Source of the DNA: Euzebyales bacterium
GTDB taxonomy: Bacteria; Actinomycetota; Nitriliruptoria; Euzebyales; JAHELV01
Length of the DNA: 64,000 nucleotides
NCBI GenBank assembly: GCA_036374135.1
Contig: DASUUK010000066.1
Span: 1 to 64,000, forward strand
Direction: 5' to 3'
In this document: positions 18,368 to 28,600 of the stretch, one piece after another
Numbering within the stretch: position 1 is the first letter of the stretch
How the letters are laid out: every line of letters starts with the position of its first letter
Translations under genes and position numbers: made by a program
Notes under the pieces: model-generated
Told to the model about the DNA's origin: nothing
Database searches by the model: none
Seen by the model: only the letters and a program-made list of their open reading frames with translations

Positions 18368-19162
18368 TCAATCGGTCCGGCGATCCTGTCGTGCTCCCGG
18401 CAACGCGTCCGGGTCGGCCTGCGTGCGCGTCCAGCGTTCGTACAGGTCGGGGCGGACCCGTCGCGTGCGTTCGATCGACCGTTCGCGACGCCACCGCGCG
18501 ACGCGACCGTGGTCGCCGGAGCGCAGAACGTCGGGGACGTCCATCGCACGATAGGTCGCGGGCCGGGTGTACTGGGGGTACTCGAGCAGCCCGTCCGCGT
18601 GCGATTCGTCGGTGGCGCTCGCGGCATTGCCCATGACGCCCGGCAACAGTCGCGTCACCGCCTCGATGACGACCGCGGCCGCGGCCTCACCCCCGGCCAG
18701 CACGTAGTCGCCGATCGACAGCTCGTCGTGCGCGAGCGCGGTGTGCACGCGCTCGTCGATCCCCTCGTAGCGGCCGCACAGCAGCAGCAGTCGCCCCGCG
18801 GCCGCCAGGTCGCGCACACGCCGCTGATCCAGCAGCGCGCCACGCGGCGTCAGCACGACGGTGCGCGGTCGGTCCTCGACGGCGCCGTAGAGGGTCTCGA
18901 CGGCCGCGAAGAACGGTTCGGGCTTGAGCACCATGCCCGCACCGCCGCCGTACGGTTCGTCATCGGCTGTGCGGTGGCGGTCCGTGGTCCAGTCGCGCAG
19001 GTCGTGGACGTCGATGCGCACCACGCCCGCGGCACGCGCCCGGCCGAGCAGCGATGCGTCGAGCAGACCGCTGAAGTAGCCCGGGAACAGCGTCACCACG
19101 TCGATGTGCAGGACGGGCGCCGCCGCCGTGTCGGCGGCCGTGCCGGTGGGTGGCGGCGTCAC
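18368..19162 (-). CDS. trmD: tRNA (guanine-37-N1)-methyltransferase
   Basis: Methylates G37 of tRNAs to prevent frameshifting. The GTG at 19162, four bases after the rimM stop, is preferred and gives 264 residues. SPOUT-fold knot motifs are clear: [24 protein letters not shown] and [11 protein letters not shown]. The C-terminal domain with [12 protein letters not shown] is also present. The gap to rplS holds two adjacent copies of gaggatagct(c/t)cgcc (about 18325-18355). Confidence 0.95.
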   Translation of the reverse strand: MTPPPTGTAADTAAAPVLHIDVVTLFPGYFSGLLDASLLGRARAAGVVRIDVHDLRDWTTDRHRTADDEPYGGGAGMVLKPEPFFAAVETLYGAVEDRPRTVVLTPRGALLDQRRVRDLAAAGRLLLLCGRYEGIDERVHTALAHDELSIGDYVLAGGEAAAAVVIEAVTRLLPGVMGNAASATDESHADGLLEYPQYTRPATYRAMDVPDVLRSGDHGRVARWRRERSIERTRRVRPDLYERWTRTQADPDALPGARQDRRTD

Positions 19163-19166
19163 GAGG

Positions 19167-19664
19167 TCAGTCGATGGCCTCGCCCGGATCGACCAGCCCG
19201 GGCGGGCCATGGACGACAATCGGATCGTCGAGGTCGACGATCTCGTCGACGACCGGGATCAGCAGCTCGCCGCCGTCTGGGCGCGCCAGTTGCAGGAAGT
19301 CGTGCGCCGCGCCGTCGAGCACCGCCTCGACGACACCGACGACGGCGCCGCTCGCGTCGACGACCTCGCGTCCCAGCACGTCATCGGTCCACAGCACGTC
19401 GTTGGCCGCGATGGCGGCACGGTCGATCTCCAACTCCATGCCCCGCAGCTCCGCGACAGCGTCGCGATCATCGACGCCGGCGAACCGCACGACGGGACGA
19501 CCCTTGTGCCAGCGGACGCCGGTCACCTCGAGCTCGCGTCCGTCGGCGACGCAGCGGACGCCCGCCGTAAGCGCGTCCTGCAGATCGGCGTCCAGCCACA
19601 CGTAGGCCTCGCCGGCCAGTCCGAACGGTTTGCCGACCGATCCGAGCGTCGCGCGTGCCGGCAC
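19167..19664 (-). CDS. rimM: Ribosome maturation factor RimM
   Basis: Assists 30S head maturation by binding S19. The 165-residue product has the N-terminal beta-barrel (GSVGKPFGLAGEAYVWL) and a C-terminal PRC barrel (VLGREVVDASGAVVGVV and LLIPVVDEIV). The start is a GTG, eight bases after the KH gene stop. The rpsP-KH-rimM-trmD-rplS order is the standard bacterial operon. Confidence 0.95.
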   Translation of the reverse strand: MPARATLGSVGKPFGLAGEAYVWLDADLQDALTAGVRCVADGRELEVTGVRWHKGRPVVRFAGVDDRDAVAELRGMELEIDRAAIAANDVLWTDDVLGREVVDASGAVVGVVEAVLDGAAHDFLQLARPDGGELLIPVVDEIVDLDDPIVVHGPPGLVDPGEAID

Positions 19665-19672
19665 GACGGTGC

Positions 19673-19912
19673 TCAGTCGACGATCTCGACGGTGGCGCTG
19701 GTGCCCTCACGGGTCGCCGCGGCCTTGACGACCGTGCGGATGGCCTTGGCGGTCCGGCCGCGCTTGCCGATGACCTTGCCCATGTCCTCCGGGTGGACGC
19801 GCAGCTCCAGCACCGTGTCGACGCGTTCGCCATCGACCGGCGTCACGGACACGTCGTCGGGGTGGTCGACGAGCTTGCGGGCGATGAAGGAGAGGACCTC
19901 GTCGGTCATCAT
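19673..19912 (-). CDS. khpA: KH-domain RNA-binding protein KhpA
   Basis: Small RNA-binding protein implicated in division and elongation control in other bacteria. The 79-residue product is a single type II KH domain with the core [15 protein letters not shown]. Its first ATG overlaps the rpsP stop as ATGA; a second ATG follows directly. It lies in the standard rpsP-KH-rimM order. Confidence 0.93.
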   Translation of the reverse strand: MMTDEVLSFIARKLVDHPDDVSVTPVDGERVDTVLELRVHPEDMGKVIGKRGRTAKAIRTVVKAAATREGTSATVEIVD

Positions 19913-20475
19913 GACGCCGCGGCCTCGTCGGCGTCCTCCGCCTCGTCCGGGTCCGGCGCTCCGGCATCCTCCGTCTCGGCATCGTCGGTGGCCCCGGCGT
20001 CCTCCGCCCCGTCCGGCGCTCCGGCGTCCTCCGTCTCGGCGTCGACGGTGGCCCCCGCGGTCGCCGCATCGTCGTCGGTGGCCCCCGCGGTCGTAGCGTC
20101 CGCCGCGGCGGCGTCCTCGTCGGTGGCGGTGGCGTCGGCCGCCGACCCGGACGCAGCGGCCTTCTCGGCGGCCGCGGCGGCTGCGGCCTTCGCCGACTCC
20201 CGCTGACGGCCCTGGTCGCCCGGGCGGAACTCGTCCCAGATCCCGGTCACGCGCAGCAACTGGCGGACCGCGTCGGACGGCTGCACACCCTCGCCGAGCC
20301 AGTACAGCGCACGCTCGCGCTTGATCTCGATCTCTGACGGCTCCCGCAGCGGGTGGTAGTACCCGATGTCCTCGATGAACCGCCCGTCCCGGGGTGAGCG
20401 GGCGTCCGCCACCACGACCCGGTAGAAGGGCTGCTTCCGCTTTCCTTCGCGCCGCAGGCGCATCTTCACAGCCAT
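19909..20475 (-). CDS. rpsP: 30S ribosomal protein S16 with long acidic low-complexity tail
   Basis: S16 helps fold the 16S rRNA 5' domain. The conserved part ([20 protein letters not shown] to about residue 95) is followed by about 93 residues made almost only of Ala, Asp, Glu, Thr and Gly, containing repeats such as [10 protein letters not shown] and TAGAT. The total is 188 residues, about twice the normal length. The repeats are also visible in the DNA (gcgtcctccgtctcggc units). Start: ATG 20475, with GAGG about eight bases upstream. Confidence 0.95.
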   Translation of the reverse strand: MAVKMRLRREGKRKQPFYRVVVADARSPRDGRFIEDIGYYHPLREPSEIEIKRERALYWLGEGVQPSDAVRQLLRVTGIWDEFRPGDQGRQRESAKAAAAAAAEKAAASGSAADATATDEDAAAADATTAGATDDDAATAGATVDAETEDAGAPDGAEDAGATDDAETEDAGAPDPDEAEDADEAAAS

Positions 20476-20641
20476 CTGACTGCCTCGTCCTTTTCGCTGG
20501 AGGTGCACCGCGCCGCCGTCGTGGTCGCACGGCGCGAGCGGTGGGGGTCGGTCACTGATCCGGATGGGTGACGTGGCCGCGCTCGAGATGATCACATACG
20601 CGCGCATGCCGTTGCCACAGCACCGTGGCAGCCTAGCCTAG

Positions 20642-20710
20642 CGCGCCGCGCGGGTCGCGCGGTCCACGTTGGGCGGCGCGCGGGTCGCGCGGTCCACGTT
20701 GGGCGGCGCG
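20642..20710. repeat. Two copies of a 30-bp GC-rich unit next to the ffh stop
   Basis: The unit ggcgcgcgggtcgcgcggtc plus cacgttgggc occurs twice with a 30-base period and ends at the base before the ffh stop codon. Each copy contains CGCGC-gaccc-GCGCG (minus strand), able to form a hairpin, so the pair may also serve as an ffh terminator. The rest of the 235-base rpsP-ffh gap has a TGCCAC/GTGGCA hairpin at 20612-20631 and two TAGGCT motifs that could be -10 boxes for rpsP. Confidence 0.85.
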
Positions 20711-22270
20711 TCAGCGGCGCTTGCCGCCCTTGCGCCTGTTGCCCTTGCGCTTGCGCTTGGGCACGGACTTGCCGCGCGGTTTGGATGCGCCCGGGAGACC
20801 ACCGGGCGGACCCGATCCGCCGAGCCCGCCGGGCAGGGGCGGGCCACCCCCCGATCCGCCGAGTCCGCCGGGCAGGGGCGGGCCACCCAGCGACGGCGTG
20901 CCCGCCAGGCCGGGCATCCCACCACCCGCGGCCAGCGCGTCGAGGTCGAGGTCGCCCATGCCCCGCAGCGCATTCATGCCCTTCGGGCCACCGAGCTGCT
21001 TCATCATCTTGCGCATCTGCTCGAAGGAGCGCAGCAGCTGGTTGATCTCCTGCGCCGACCGTCCCGATCCCCGGGCGATGCGCTTCTTGCGACGTCCGTT
21101 GAGGATGGCGGGCTTCCGACGCTCCTCCGGGGTCATGGACTGGATGATCGCCTCGACGCGGACGAGCTCCCGCTCGTCGAGATCGAGGTCCTTGAGCTGG
21201 CGCCCGACGCCGGGGAGCATGCCGAGCAGCCCCTGCAGCGGGCCCATCTTCTTGAGCTGCTGGAACTGCTCGAGGAAGTCTTCCAACGTGAACTCGGCGG
21301 CGAGCAGCTTGGCCTCCATGTCCTGGGCCTGCTGCTCGGTGTAGACGTCCTCGGCCTTCTCGATCAGGGTCAGGACGTCGCCCATGCCCAGGATGCGCCC
21401 AGCCATGCGGTCCGGGTGGAACGCCTCGAAGTCGGCGAGCTGCTCCCCCACCGACGCGTACTTGATGGGGCGTCCCGTCACCTCGGCGACCGACAGCGCC
21501 GCGCCGCCGCGCGCGTCGCCGTCCAGCTTGGACAGGATCACGCCCGTGAAGTCGACTGCTTCCTGGAAGGCCTTGGCGACGTTCACGGCCTCCTGGCCGA
21601 TCATGGCGTCGATGACGAACAGCGTCTCGGCGGGATCGACCGCGGCCTTGATGTCGGCCGCCTGCGCCATCAGCACCTCGTCGATGTTGGTCCGACCTGC
21701 CGTGTCGACGATGACCACCGAGGCACCCAGCCGGCGGGCCTCGTCCATCGCGTCACGCGCGACCGGCACCGGGTCGCCCGACTCGACGGGCGCGTAGACG
21801 GGCACGCCCACCCGTTCGCCAAGCACCCGCAGCTGCTCGACGGCGGCGGGCCGCTGGAGGTCGCAGGCGACCAGCAGCGGCTGGCGCCCCTGCTTCTGCA
21901 GCAGCATCGCCAGCTTGCCGGCGGCGGTCGTCTTGCCGGAGCCCTGCAGACCGGCCAGCATGATGGCGGCCGGCGACCGGCTGCCCAGGTCGAGCGGCGC
22001 CGACATGCCGCCGAGGATCTCGATGAGCTCCTCGTGGACGATCTTGATGACCTGCTGCGCCGGGTTGAGCGCCTCGTGCACCTCGGCACCCACGGCGCGC
22101 TCGCGGATCCGTGTGACGAACGCCTTGACGACCTTGAAGTTGACGTCCGCCTCGAGCAGGGCCAGTCGGATCTCGCGCAGCGTGGCGCTGACCTGCTCGT
22201 CGGTCAGCTTCCCGCCGCGACGCAGGTTGGCGAAGATGGCTTCCAGGCGGTCGCCGAGGGCGTCGAACAT
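20711..22270 (-). CDS. ffh: Signal recognition particle protein Ffh
   Basis: GTPase that binds signal sequences and 4.5S RNA and targets nascent membrane proteins to FtsY. The 519-residue protein has the N domain, the G domain with Walker A GLQGSGKTTAAGKL and DTAGRTNIDE, and a Met-rich M domain. After the M domain comes a Gly/Pro tail in which a 13-residue unit, GGPPLPGGLGGSG, is repeated (39-bp DNA period at 20811-20890), then a very basic end (KRKRKGNRRKGGKRR). The tail is longer than usual. Confidence 0.97.
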   Translation of the reverse strand: MFDALGDRLEAIFANLRRGGKLTDEQVSATLREIRLALLEADVNFKVVKAFVTRIRERAVGAEVHEALNPAQQVIKIVHEELIEILGGMSAPLDLGSRSPAAIMLAGLQGSGKTTAAGKLAMLLQKQGRQPLLVACDLQRPAAVEQLRVLGERVGVPVYAPVESGDPVPVARDAMDEARRLGASVVIVDTAGRTNIDEVLMAQAADIKAAVDPAETLFVIDAMIGQEAVNVAKAFQEAVDFTGVILSKLDGDARGGAALSVAEVTGRPIKYASVGEQLADFEAFHPDRMAGRILGMGDVLTLIEKAEDVYTEQQAQDMEAKLLAAEFTLEDFLEQFQQLKKMGPLQGLLGMLPGVGRQLKDLDLDERELVRVEAIIQSMTPEERRKPAILNGRRKKRIARGSGRSAQEINQLLRSFEQMRKMMKQLGGPKGMNALRGMGDLDLDALAAGGGMPGLAGTPSLGGPPLPGGLGGSGGGPPLPGGLGGSGPPGGLPGASKPRGKSVPKRKRKGNRRKGGKRR

Positions 22271-22377
22271 GGATGGGTTCCAGCGTTGGATCGGATGGGC
22301 TGCGAGTGCGGCGGCCGTGGCCGCCCCGTGTCACTGTAGCGGCGCACCGCGCGACCGGGCCCTCGCGGGCCGCCGCC

Positions 22378-23316
22378 TCAGGCGTCGTCGTGGTGGTGGT
22401 GGTGGTGGGTGATCGCCGCCGGCAGGAGCCGCGCGCGACCGATGCGGTCGAGCGCGAACGTGCGCTCCGCGGTACGCAGATGGCACCAGCCCGTCAGCAG
22501 GTCGTCGACGAAGTGCCAGGGGTCGACGACGCGGTCGGTCGGGGCGCCGCCACGCGAGGACGCGTAGTAGTCCAGACGCACCTGGCGCTGCTCGTCGACC
22601 GCGCGCGTCAGCAGCGCCCTGATCGCGCCCGGCCCGACGGCCTGCTCGACGCGGTCGGGCAGTGCCGGCTGGTCGGAGCTGGCGGCGACCTGCAGATCCT
22701 CAACGAGCGGCAGGTTGGCCTCGCGGAGCACGCGCACGACCGTAGCGGGTGACGCGGTCGATACCGCCACGGTTGGCGCGATGAGCTGCAGGCCACCGTC
22801 GGCAAGCGCGACCGCACGGTGCAGCAGGTCCGGATCCTCACAGATCACGACGGCGCCCGCAGGCTCGACGCCGAGGCGCGCCGAGCCGGTCACCGCGCGG
22901 TCGTCGCCGGATGCCGGGGACGGCGTCGCCCCCGCCAGGTACCCCTCGCGCGCCTCGCGCACCGCGACGACCCGGCCGGCGTCGTCGACCAGCACGAGCG
23001 CCCGACGCTGCAGCCAGTCCAACGGTGACGGCAGCATGCCGCGCGCCCACCAGCCGCGACCGAGCAGCTGCTCTACGGACAGCGGACCCTCGTGGAGCAG
23101 ACGGAGGAAGGCCGCGCGCGCGGCCGGCGGTGCCTGCTCGAGCTGGTGACGGACGAATCCGAACTGGGCGTACGCGTCCCGCAGCGCCCGCAGCGCCCTC
23201 GTGCGTCCGGCCGGTGCCTCGACGCCCAGCAGCTGCAACGCCTCCCGCACATCGTCGAGCGGGAGGCTGTCGCACCCCCACCCGTCAGCCCGCTGCGCTC
23301 GCCCTCGCCGATCCAA
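22378..23316 (-). CDS. WYL-domain protein with natural hexahistidine
   Basis: A 312-residue protein between ffh and ftsY. The C-terminal third fits a WYL domain (QVRLDYYASSRGG...DPWHFVDDLLTGWCHLR), which in other proteins senses ligands or nucleic acids in transcription control. The N-terminal part has helical and winged-helix-like segments resembling helicase-associated regulators. Near the C-terminus six consecutive histidines are followed by DDA. A TTG start at 23316 has GAGGAG about ten bases upstream and lies four bases past the ftsY stop. The target is unknown. Confidence 0.75.
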   Translation of the reverse strand: MDRRGRAQRADGWGCDSLPLDDVREALQLLGVEAPAGRTRALRALRDAYAQFGFVRHQLEQAPPAARAAFLRLLHEGPLSVEQLLGRGWWARGMLPSPLDWLQRRALVLVDDAGRVVAVREAREGYLAGATPSPASGDDRAVTGSARLGVEPAGAVVICEDPDLLHRAVALADGGLQLIAPTVAVSTASPATVVRVLREANLPLVEDLQVAASSDQPALPDRVEQAVGPGAIRALLTRAVDEQRQVRLDYYASSRGGAPTDRVVDPWHFVDDLLTGWCHLRTAERTFALDRIGRARLLPAAITHHHHHHDDA

Positions 23317-23320
23317 CGCG

Positions 23321-24502
23321 TCAGCGCTCCTCGCCGGCGCCGGCCTGTTCGATCTCGACGTCCTGCGGCCCCGCCGCGAACAACGCGTCGACGAAGGCGT
23401 CGGGGTCGAACACCGCCAGGTCCTCGATGTCCTCGCCGAGACCGACCAGCTTGACCGGCAGACCGAGCTGACGCTGGATCGCGATGACGATGCCGCCCTT
23501 GGCCGTGCTGTCGAGCTTGGTCAGCACGACGCCCGTCACGTCGACCGCCTCGGCGAACGCCGACGCCTGCACGAGCCCGTTCTGACCGGTGGTCGCGTCG
23601 AGCACCAGCAGCACCTCGTCGACGTGACCGGCCTCACGGTCGAGCACGCGCTTGACCTTGCCGAGCTCGTCCATCAGCGCCCGCTTGTTCTGCAGACGGC
23701 CGGCCGTGTCGACGATCAGCAGATCGGCGTCCGCGGACGAGGCTGCGCTCCAGCCGTCGAACGCGACGGCGGCCGGATCCGCGCCGGACTGCTGGCGCAC
23801 GACGCGCGCGCCGGCGCGCTCACCCCACAGTTCGAGCTGATCGGCCGCCGCGGCGCGGAAGGTGTCGGCCGCGGCCAGCACGACGTTCCGGCCGGCAGCG
23901 GTCTCGCGAGCCGCGACCTTGCCGATCGACGTCGTCTTGCCCGTGCCGTTGACACCCGTGACGAGCCAGACGGTGGTGCCGTCCTCCCGCCACGCGAGGC
24001 TGCGGTCGGCGACGCCGAGCTCAAGCCGCAGCACCTCCTTGAGCAGCGCCAGCGCCTCGGGGCCGCGGCGGATGTTCTCCGCGCGCACACGGTCACGCAG
24101 GCCGGCGACGAGCTCGAGCGTCGCATCGACACCGACGTCCGCGCCGATCAGCGAGTCCTCGAGCTCCTCCCATGCATCGTCGTCGAGGCGACCGCCGAAG
24201 ATCGACGCGATCGCGCCGCCCAGGCCCGTCCGTGCGCGGCCGAGCCGCGCCTGGAAGCGTTCCGACGGCGAGAGCGTCGGCCGCGGTGGCGCTGTGACCG
24301 ACGGTGCCGCTTCCGTGACCTCTGGGGCGCCTGCGGGGATCGGCTCGTCGCTGTCGGGCACGTCGAGCGTCGGCGCACGATCGGCCAGCTGTTCAGCGGT
24401 CTGCTCGTCGAGCTTCGGCGGCTGCCGGCGCACGCGCAACAGGGCGAGGAAGACGACCGCCACGAGGATGCCGACGATCACCGCGAGGATGACAGGTTCC
24501 AT
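23321..24502 (-). CDS. ftsY: Signal recognition particle receptor FtsY
   Basis: Membrane-associated SRP receptor GTPase. The 393-residue protein has one N-terminal membrane segment (about 3-22), a Pro/Glu/Asp-rich linker (about 27-80), then the NG domain with Walker A GVNGTGKTTSIGK, AADTFRAAAADQLE, DTAGRLQNK and TKLDSTAKGG. It lies in the smc-ftsY-ffh cluster common in Actinobacteria. Confidence 0.97.
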   Translation of the reverse strand: MEPVILAVIVGILVAVVFLALLRVRRQPPKLDEQTAEQLADRAPTLDVPDSDEPIPAGAPEVTEAAPSVTAPPRPTLSPSERFQARLGRARTGLGGAIASIFGGRLDDDAWEELEDSLIGADVGVDATLELVAGLRDRVRAENIRRGPEALALLKEVLRLELGVADRSLAWREDGTTVWLVTGVNGTGKTTSIGKVAARETAAGRNVVLAAADTFRAAAADQLELWGERAGARVVRQQSGADPAAVAFDGWSAASSADADLLIVDTAGRLQNKRALMDELGKVKRVLDREAGHVDEVLLVLDATTGQNGLVQASAFAEAVDVTGVVLTKLDSTAKGGIVIAIQRQLGLPVKLVGLGEDIEDLAVFDPDAFVDALFAAGPQDVEIEQAGAGEER

Positions 24503-24525
24503 GATCGTTCCTGCTGGGGAGAGGC

Positions 24526-25554
24526 TCAGGCCTGCAGGCCGTTGTCGAGCAGCGACCGTACTTCATCGGCGACGACGAGCAACGGCCCGTCGGCCCGGCG
24601 CAGGATCTCACCATCCGGACCGATGACGAACAGCCACGGCTCTGTCGGCAACTGCCACGCCGCGACGGGATCGCCGACGGTCGCGCCCGCGTCGGAGAAG
24701 ATCTCGCAGTGGATGAACGTGACGTCGTCGTACCCGTCGCGACGGACCTGGTCGACGATGTCGACCGTCGGGCCGCACACGGCGGTCTGGCAGAACGCCG
24801 GTGTGGCGAACAGCAGCGCGACCGGTCGGCCCGAGGCCAGCGCCTCGTCCAGGCTGACCTCGTGCATGCCGCACGGCTCGGGCGTACGGGTGCACACCGT
24901 GTCGTAGCCCAGCGGGTCGTCGACCGTCGGGGTCGGCACCGACTCGGCCTGGTCGCCCGGCGCGAGCAGCTGGCTCGAGCCGGCGTCGCGGACGTCGACC
25001 GCGACCGTCCCGGCGCGACCGTCGTCGGTCACGACCACGATCTCGTGCACGCCGGTCGTATCGAAGGCGGCATCGACGGTGTACAGGCTGTCGAAGGCGG
25101 CCGTCGCACCGGCGCTCTCGGTCGCCTCGCTGGGCGTGGCGGAACGGCCGGCGTCCGCCCAGCGGGCCGGCCACGGCCCGATCGGGTCCCCACCGTCCGG
25201 GGGCACCGCCCAGACCTCGGCCGCCGCGTCGGCGATGGGCTCCTGTTCGAGCGTGAACATCCCGAACACGAAGGGGTTGGGCTGGTCGACGAGCTGCTCG
25301 TAGGTGGCGGCGACGACCGCGAGCGCCACGGCCGCGTCGGGCGCGACCGCGGCCACCGCGTCCGCGCCCGGGTCCCCCGCGGCAGACGCGGCCGGGCTGG
25401 GGGCCACGGACACATCCGCTCCGCCGCCGCCGCAGGCGGCGAGGGCACCACCGGCTCCGATGAGGGCCAGCCCTCGCAGCAGGGTCCGGCGGTCGATCCG
25501 GCGGTCACTGACCGCAGCGGTCAGCGTGCCGGTCGTGGGGTGGTTGAGCGTCAT
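24526..25554 (-). CDS. Putative Tat/lipoprotein with thioredoxin-like domain
   Basis: From ATG 25554 the 342-residue product starts with a twin-arginine signal (DRRTLLRGLALIGAGG) and a lipobox LAAC, so it is predicted to be exported folded and lipid-anchored. A Thr/Ala-rich region follows. The C-terminal half resembles a thioredoxin fold (PVALLFATPAFCQTAVCGPTVDIV, PWLFVIGPDGEILRR). The cysteines are CQTAVC, four residues apart, unlike the normal CxxC, so redox activity is uncertain. An upstream ATG at 25629 would only lengthen the n-region. It lies between smc and ftsY. Confidence 0.75.
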   Translation of the reverse strand: MTLNHPTTGTLTAAVSDRRIDRRTLLRGLALIGAGGALAACGGGGADVSVAPSPAASAAGDPGADAVAAVAPDAAVALAVVAATYEQLVDQPNPFVFGMFTLEQEPIADAAAEVWAVPPDGGDPIGPWPARWADAGRSATPSEATESAGATAAFDSLYTVDAAFDTTGVHEIVVVTDDGRAGTVAVDVRDAGSSQLLAPGDQAESVPTPTVDDPLGYDTVCTRTPEPCGMHEVSLDEALASGRPVALLFATPAFCQTAVCGPTVDIVDQVRRDGYDDVTFIHCEIFSDAGATVGDPVAAWQLPTEPWLFVIGPDGEILRRADGPLLVVADEVRSLLDNGLQA

Positions 25555-25648
25555 GTGCGCAAGCCCGATCTTGTGGTGTCGGACCACGATCGTGCCGTGC
25601 GGCCGCGTGGCGCGCAGACGTGTCGACATCGCGCCGACCCGTCGCGTG

Positions 25649-28600
25649 TCAGGCGACGTCCGTGAGGCGCTGGCTCAGCACCCTCGAGACGCCGCCCGCG
25701 CGCATCGTCACGCCGTACAGCACGTCGGCGATCTCCATCGTGCGCTTCTGGTGGGTGATGACGATCAGCTGACTCGTCGAACGAAACTCGTCCATGACGT
25801 CGAGCACACGCTGCAGGTTGACGTCGTCGAGCGCGGCCTCCACCTCGTCGAGCACGTAGAAGGGCGACGGCCGTGCGGCGAAGATCGCGAACGCGAGCGC
25901 CAGCGCTACCAATGAGCGCTCGCCACCGGACAGCAGTGACAACCGCGACACGCGCTTGCCCGCCGGACGCGCCTGCACGTCGACGCCGGTCGTGAGCAGC
26001 TCATCCGGATCGGTCAGGACCAACCTGCCCTCACCGCCAGGGAAGAGCCGCTCGAAGAGCCGCTCGAACTCGGCCGCGACGTCACCGTAGGCCTGCTCGA
26101 AGATCTCCCGGATGCGTGCGTCGACGGCGGCGATCATCTCGAGCAGGTCCCGGCGCGACCGTGCGAGGTCGTCGAGCTGCTCGGCGAGGAACCGCTGCCG
26201 CTCACGCAACGCCTCGTACTCCTCGACCGCCAACGGGTTGACCGGACCCAACAGCGCGACCTGTCGGGCAAGGTCCTCCTCGGTGGACGCCAGCGTCGAG
26301 CGCCGGTCGTCGTCGAGCGGATCCGCCGCATCGTCCACCAGCGCATCAGGGTCCAGCCCCAGGTCGCGTGCCCGGGCCCGGGCGTCGTCGAGGACGTGGC
26401 GGGCCTCCGTGACACGCAGTTGATCGCTGTACTCGTCGCGGGTGTGGTCGGTCATCTCCCGCTGGGCGTCGGCGAGTCTGGATCGCAGGGCTCCGAGCGC
26501 CTCCTGCCGCTCGTCGCGGCGCGACTCGGCGGCGGAGCGCTCGTCGGCCGACGTTTCCAGCGCCGCGGCCGCCGCGCGGACGGCGTCGTCGGCGACGACG
26601 GCGAGCTCCCCGCAGCGGTCGAGCGCGGCGCGGCGCCGGTTCCTGCGCGCGTCGGCCGCGGCCCACGCCTGTTCGAGCTCGGCCGCCTCCCGCTCCGCGA
26701 CGCCGATGCGCCGGGCGATCTCGTCCCGTCGACTCACTGCCGATGACAGCGCGACCCGTGCGTCGACATCCGCCTCCTGCGCGGCGCCCAAGGCGTCGGC
26801 GAGCCGTTCGGCCTCGACGTCGGGACCGTCGTCGGCCGGATCCACGTCGGGCTGCTCGTCGGTCTCGAGCTGGGCCAGCTCCGCGGTCCGTGTGGTCACC
26901 TCGCCGTCGAGCTGTTCAGCGGACCGGGCGACCGCCTCGAGCTCGCGGCGATAGGCCGCGTCCTCGGTCTCGAGCCGCCGCAGCTGGCCTGCGCGCTCGT
27001 CGTGCGCGACCGTCGCGGCGCGCAGCTCGGCCTCGGCGGCGGCGCGGGCCTGCTCCGCCTCGGCGAACGCCGAGCGTGCGGCCGCGACCTCGTCGGTGAT
27101 GGCGTTCGCCTCGTCCTCGGCGGCAGCGAGGCTGCGCTGGGCGTCGGTCAGCGCCGCCTGCTGCTCGACGGTGCTGCGCGGTGGCGTCCTGCCGACCACG
27201 TAGCCCCCGGCGCCGGCCAACTCGCCCGCGCGCGTGACGACGGTGAGGTCCGGACGCCGGCGCGCCAGGCCACACGCGGCGTCATAGTCGTCGACGACCA
27301 CCGTGTCACGCAGCAGTCGCGCGACCGCCACGACGATCTCGGGCGGGCCGTGCACGAGGCGGGCCGCGACACGGGCTCCGTCGGGCGCCTGCCACGCCGC
27401 CGGACCGGCGCCACCACCGACCACCAGACGCACCCGGCCGTCGTCGCGCTCGCGGGCACCGCGTGCCGCCGATTCCGCCGCGTCGATCCCGGGCGCCACC
27501 ACCGCGTCGGCGGCGGGACCCAGCGCGACGCCGAGAGCGCGTTCGTAACCGGGCTCGACGGTCAGCTGCTCGGCGAGGCGGCCGATGATGTCATCGCTGG
27601 CGTCGAGCACGCCGCGCGTACCGTCGGGCACCTCGGCCGCAGCCGCCGTCAGCGCGTCGACGCGGGCGCCGAGACCCGCGCGGCGTCGCTCGGCGTCGCG
27701 CTCCCGCGCGATCACGTCATCGGTTGCGGCACGACACCGCGCCACGACCTGCTCGGCGTCGGCGACGGCGTCCGCCTGCCGGTCCCGGCGCGCACGCTGC
27801 TCGTCGTAGGCGGCACGTGCCACGGCGATGTCCTCGGCGTGACGGGCCTCGCGCTCGCGCAGCGCCACGAGCCGGCCGCCGATGCGTGCCTGCTCGCTCA
27901 CAGCGCGCGCCAGGGCCGACCGCAGCGCGGCCACCTGTCCCTCCCAGCGCAGCCGGTGCTCGCGGGCAGCGGCGCGTCGACGGCTCTCCGCCGCCTGCGC
28001 CTGCATGTGCGCCCGGCGCGCCGCGTCGGCCTCACCGCGGGCCGTCGCGGCCTCGGCCAGCTGGCTCCGGCGTGCCGCGACGTCCTGGTCGGCGGCGTCC
28101 AGTCGTTCCTGCTCCGCGGCCGCCGTCTTGTGCAACTCCGCCGGGTCGCGCAGCATGACCGGTTCGTCGAGTGCGTCGTGCAGGCCCCGCCGACGCTCGG
28201 CGATCTGCGTCTGCACCGCGCGGAGCCGTTCGAGCCCGTTGGCGAGGCGGAAGTGGTTCGCCGCGGCACGGTCCGCCGCGGGCCGCAGCTCGGCGACGGC
28301 CCGTTCCGCCGCGTCCTGCTCCGCACGCAGCGTGTCCACCCGCTCGGCCAGGCTTCTGGTCGCGGCGGCGGTGCCGCGGTGGTGCGCCTCGACGTCGGCG
28401 AACCGTTGCGTCGCCATGATCAGCGCATCGGTCGCGCGCTCCGCGCGGACCATCCGCAGCCGCGCGGTCAGCTCGGCGTGGCGCGCCGCCGCCTCGGCCT
28501 GGCGCTCCAACGGACGCAGGCTGCGCTTGAGCTCGCGGCCGACGTCCTCCAGGCGCTCGGCGTGCTCGGCCATCTGGTCCAGCTTGCGGACCGCCCGGTC

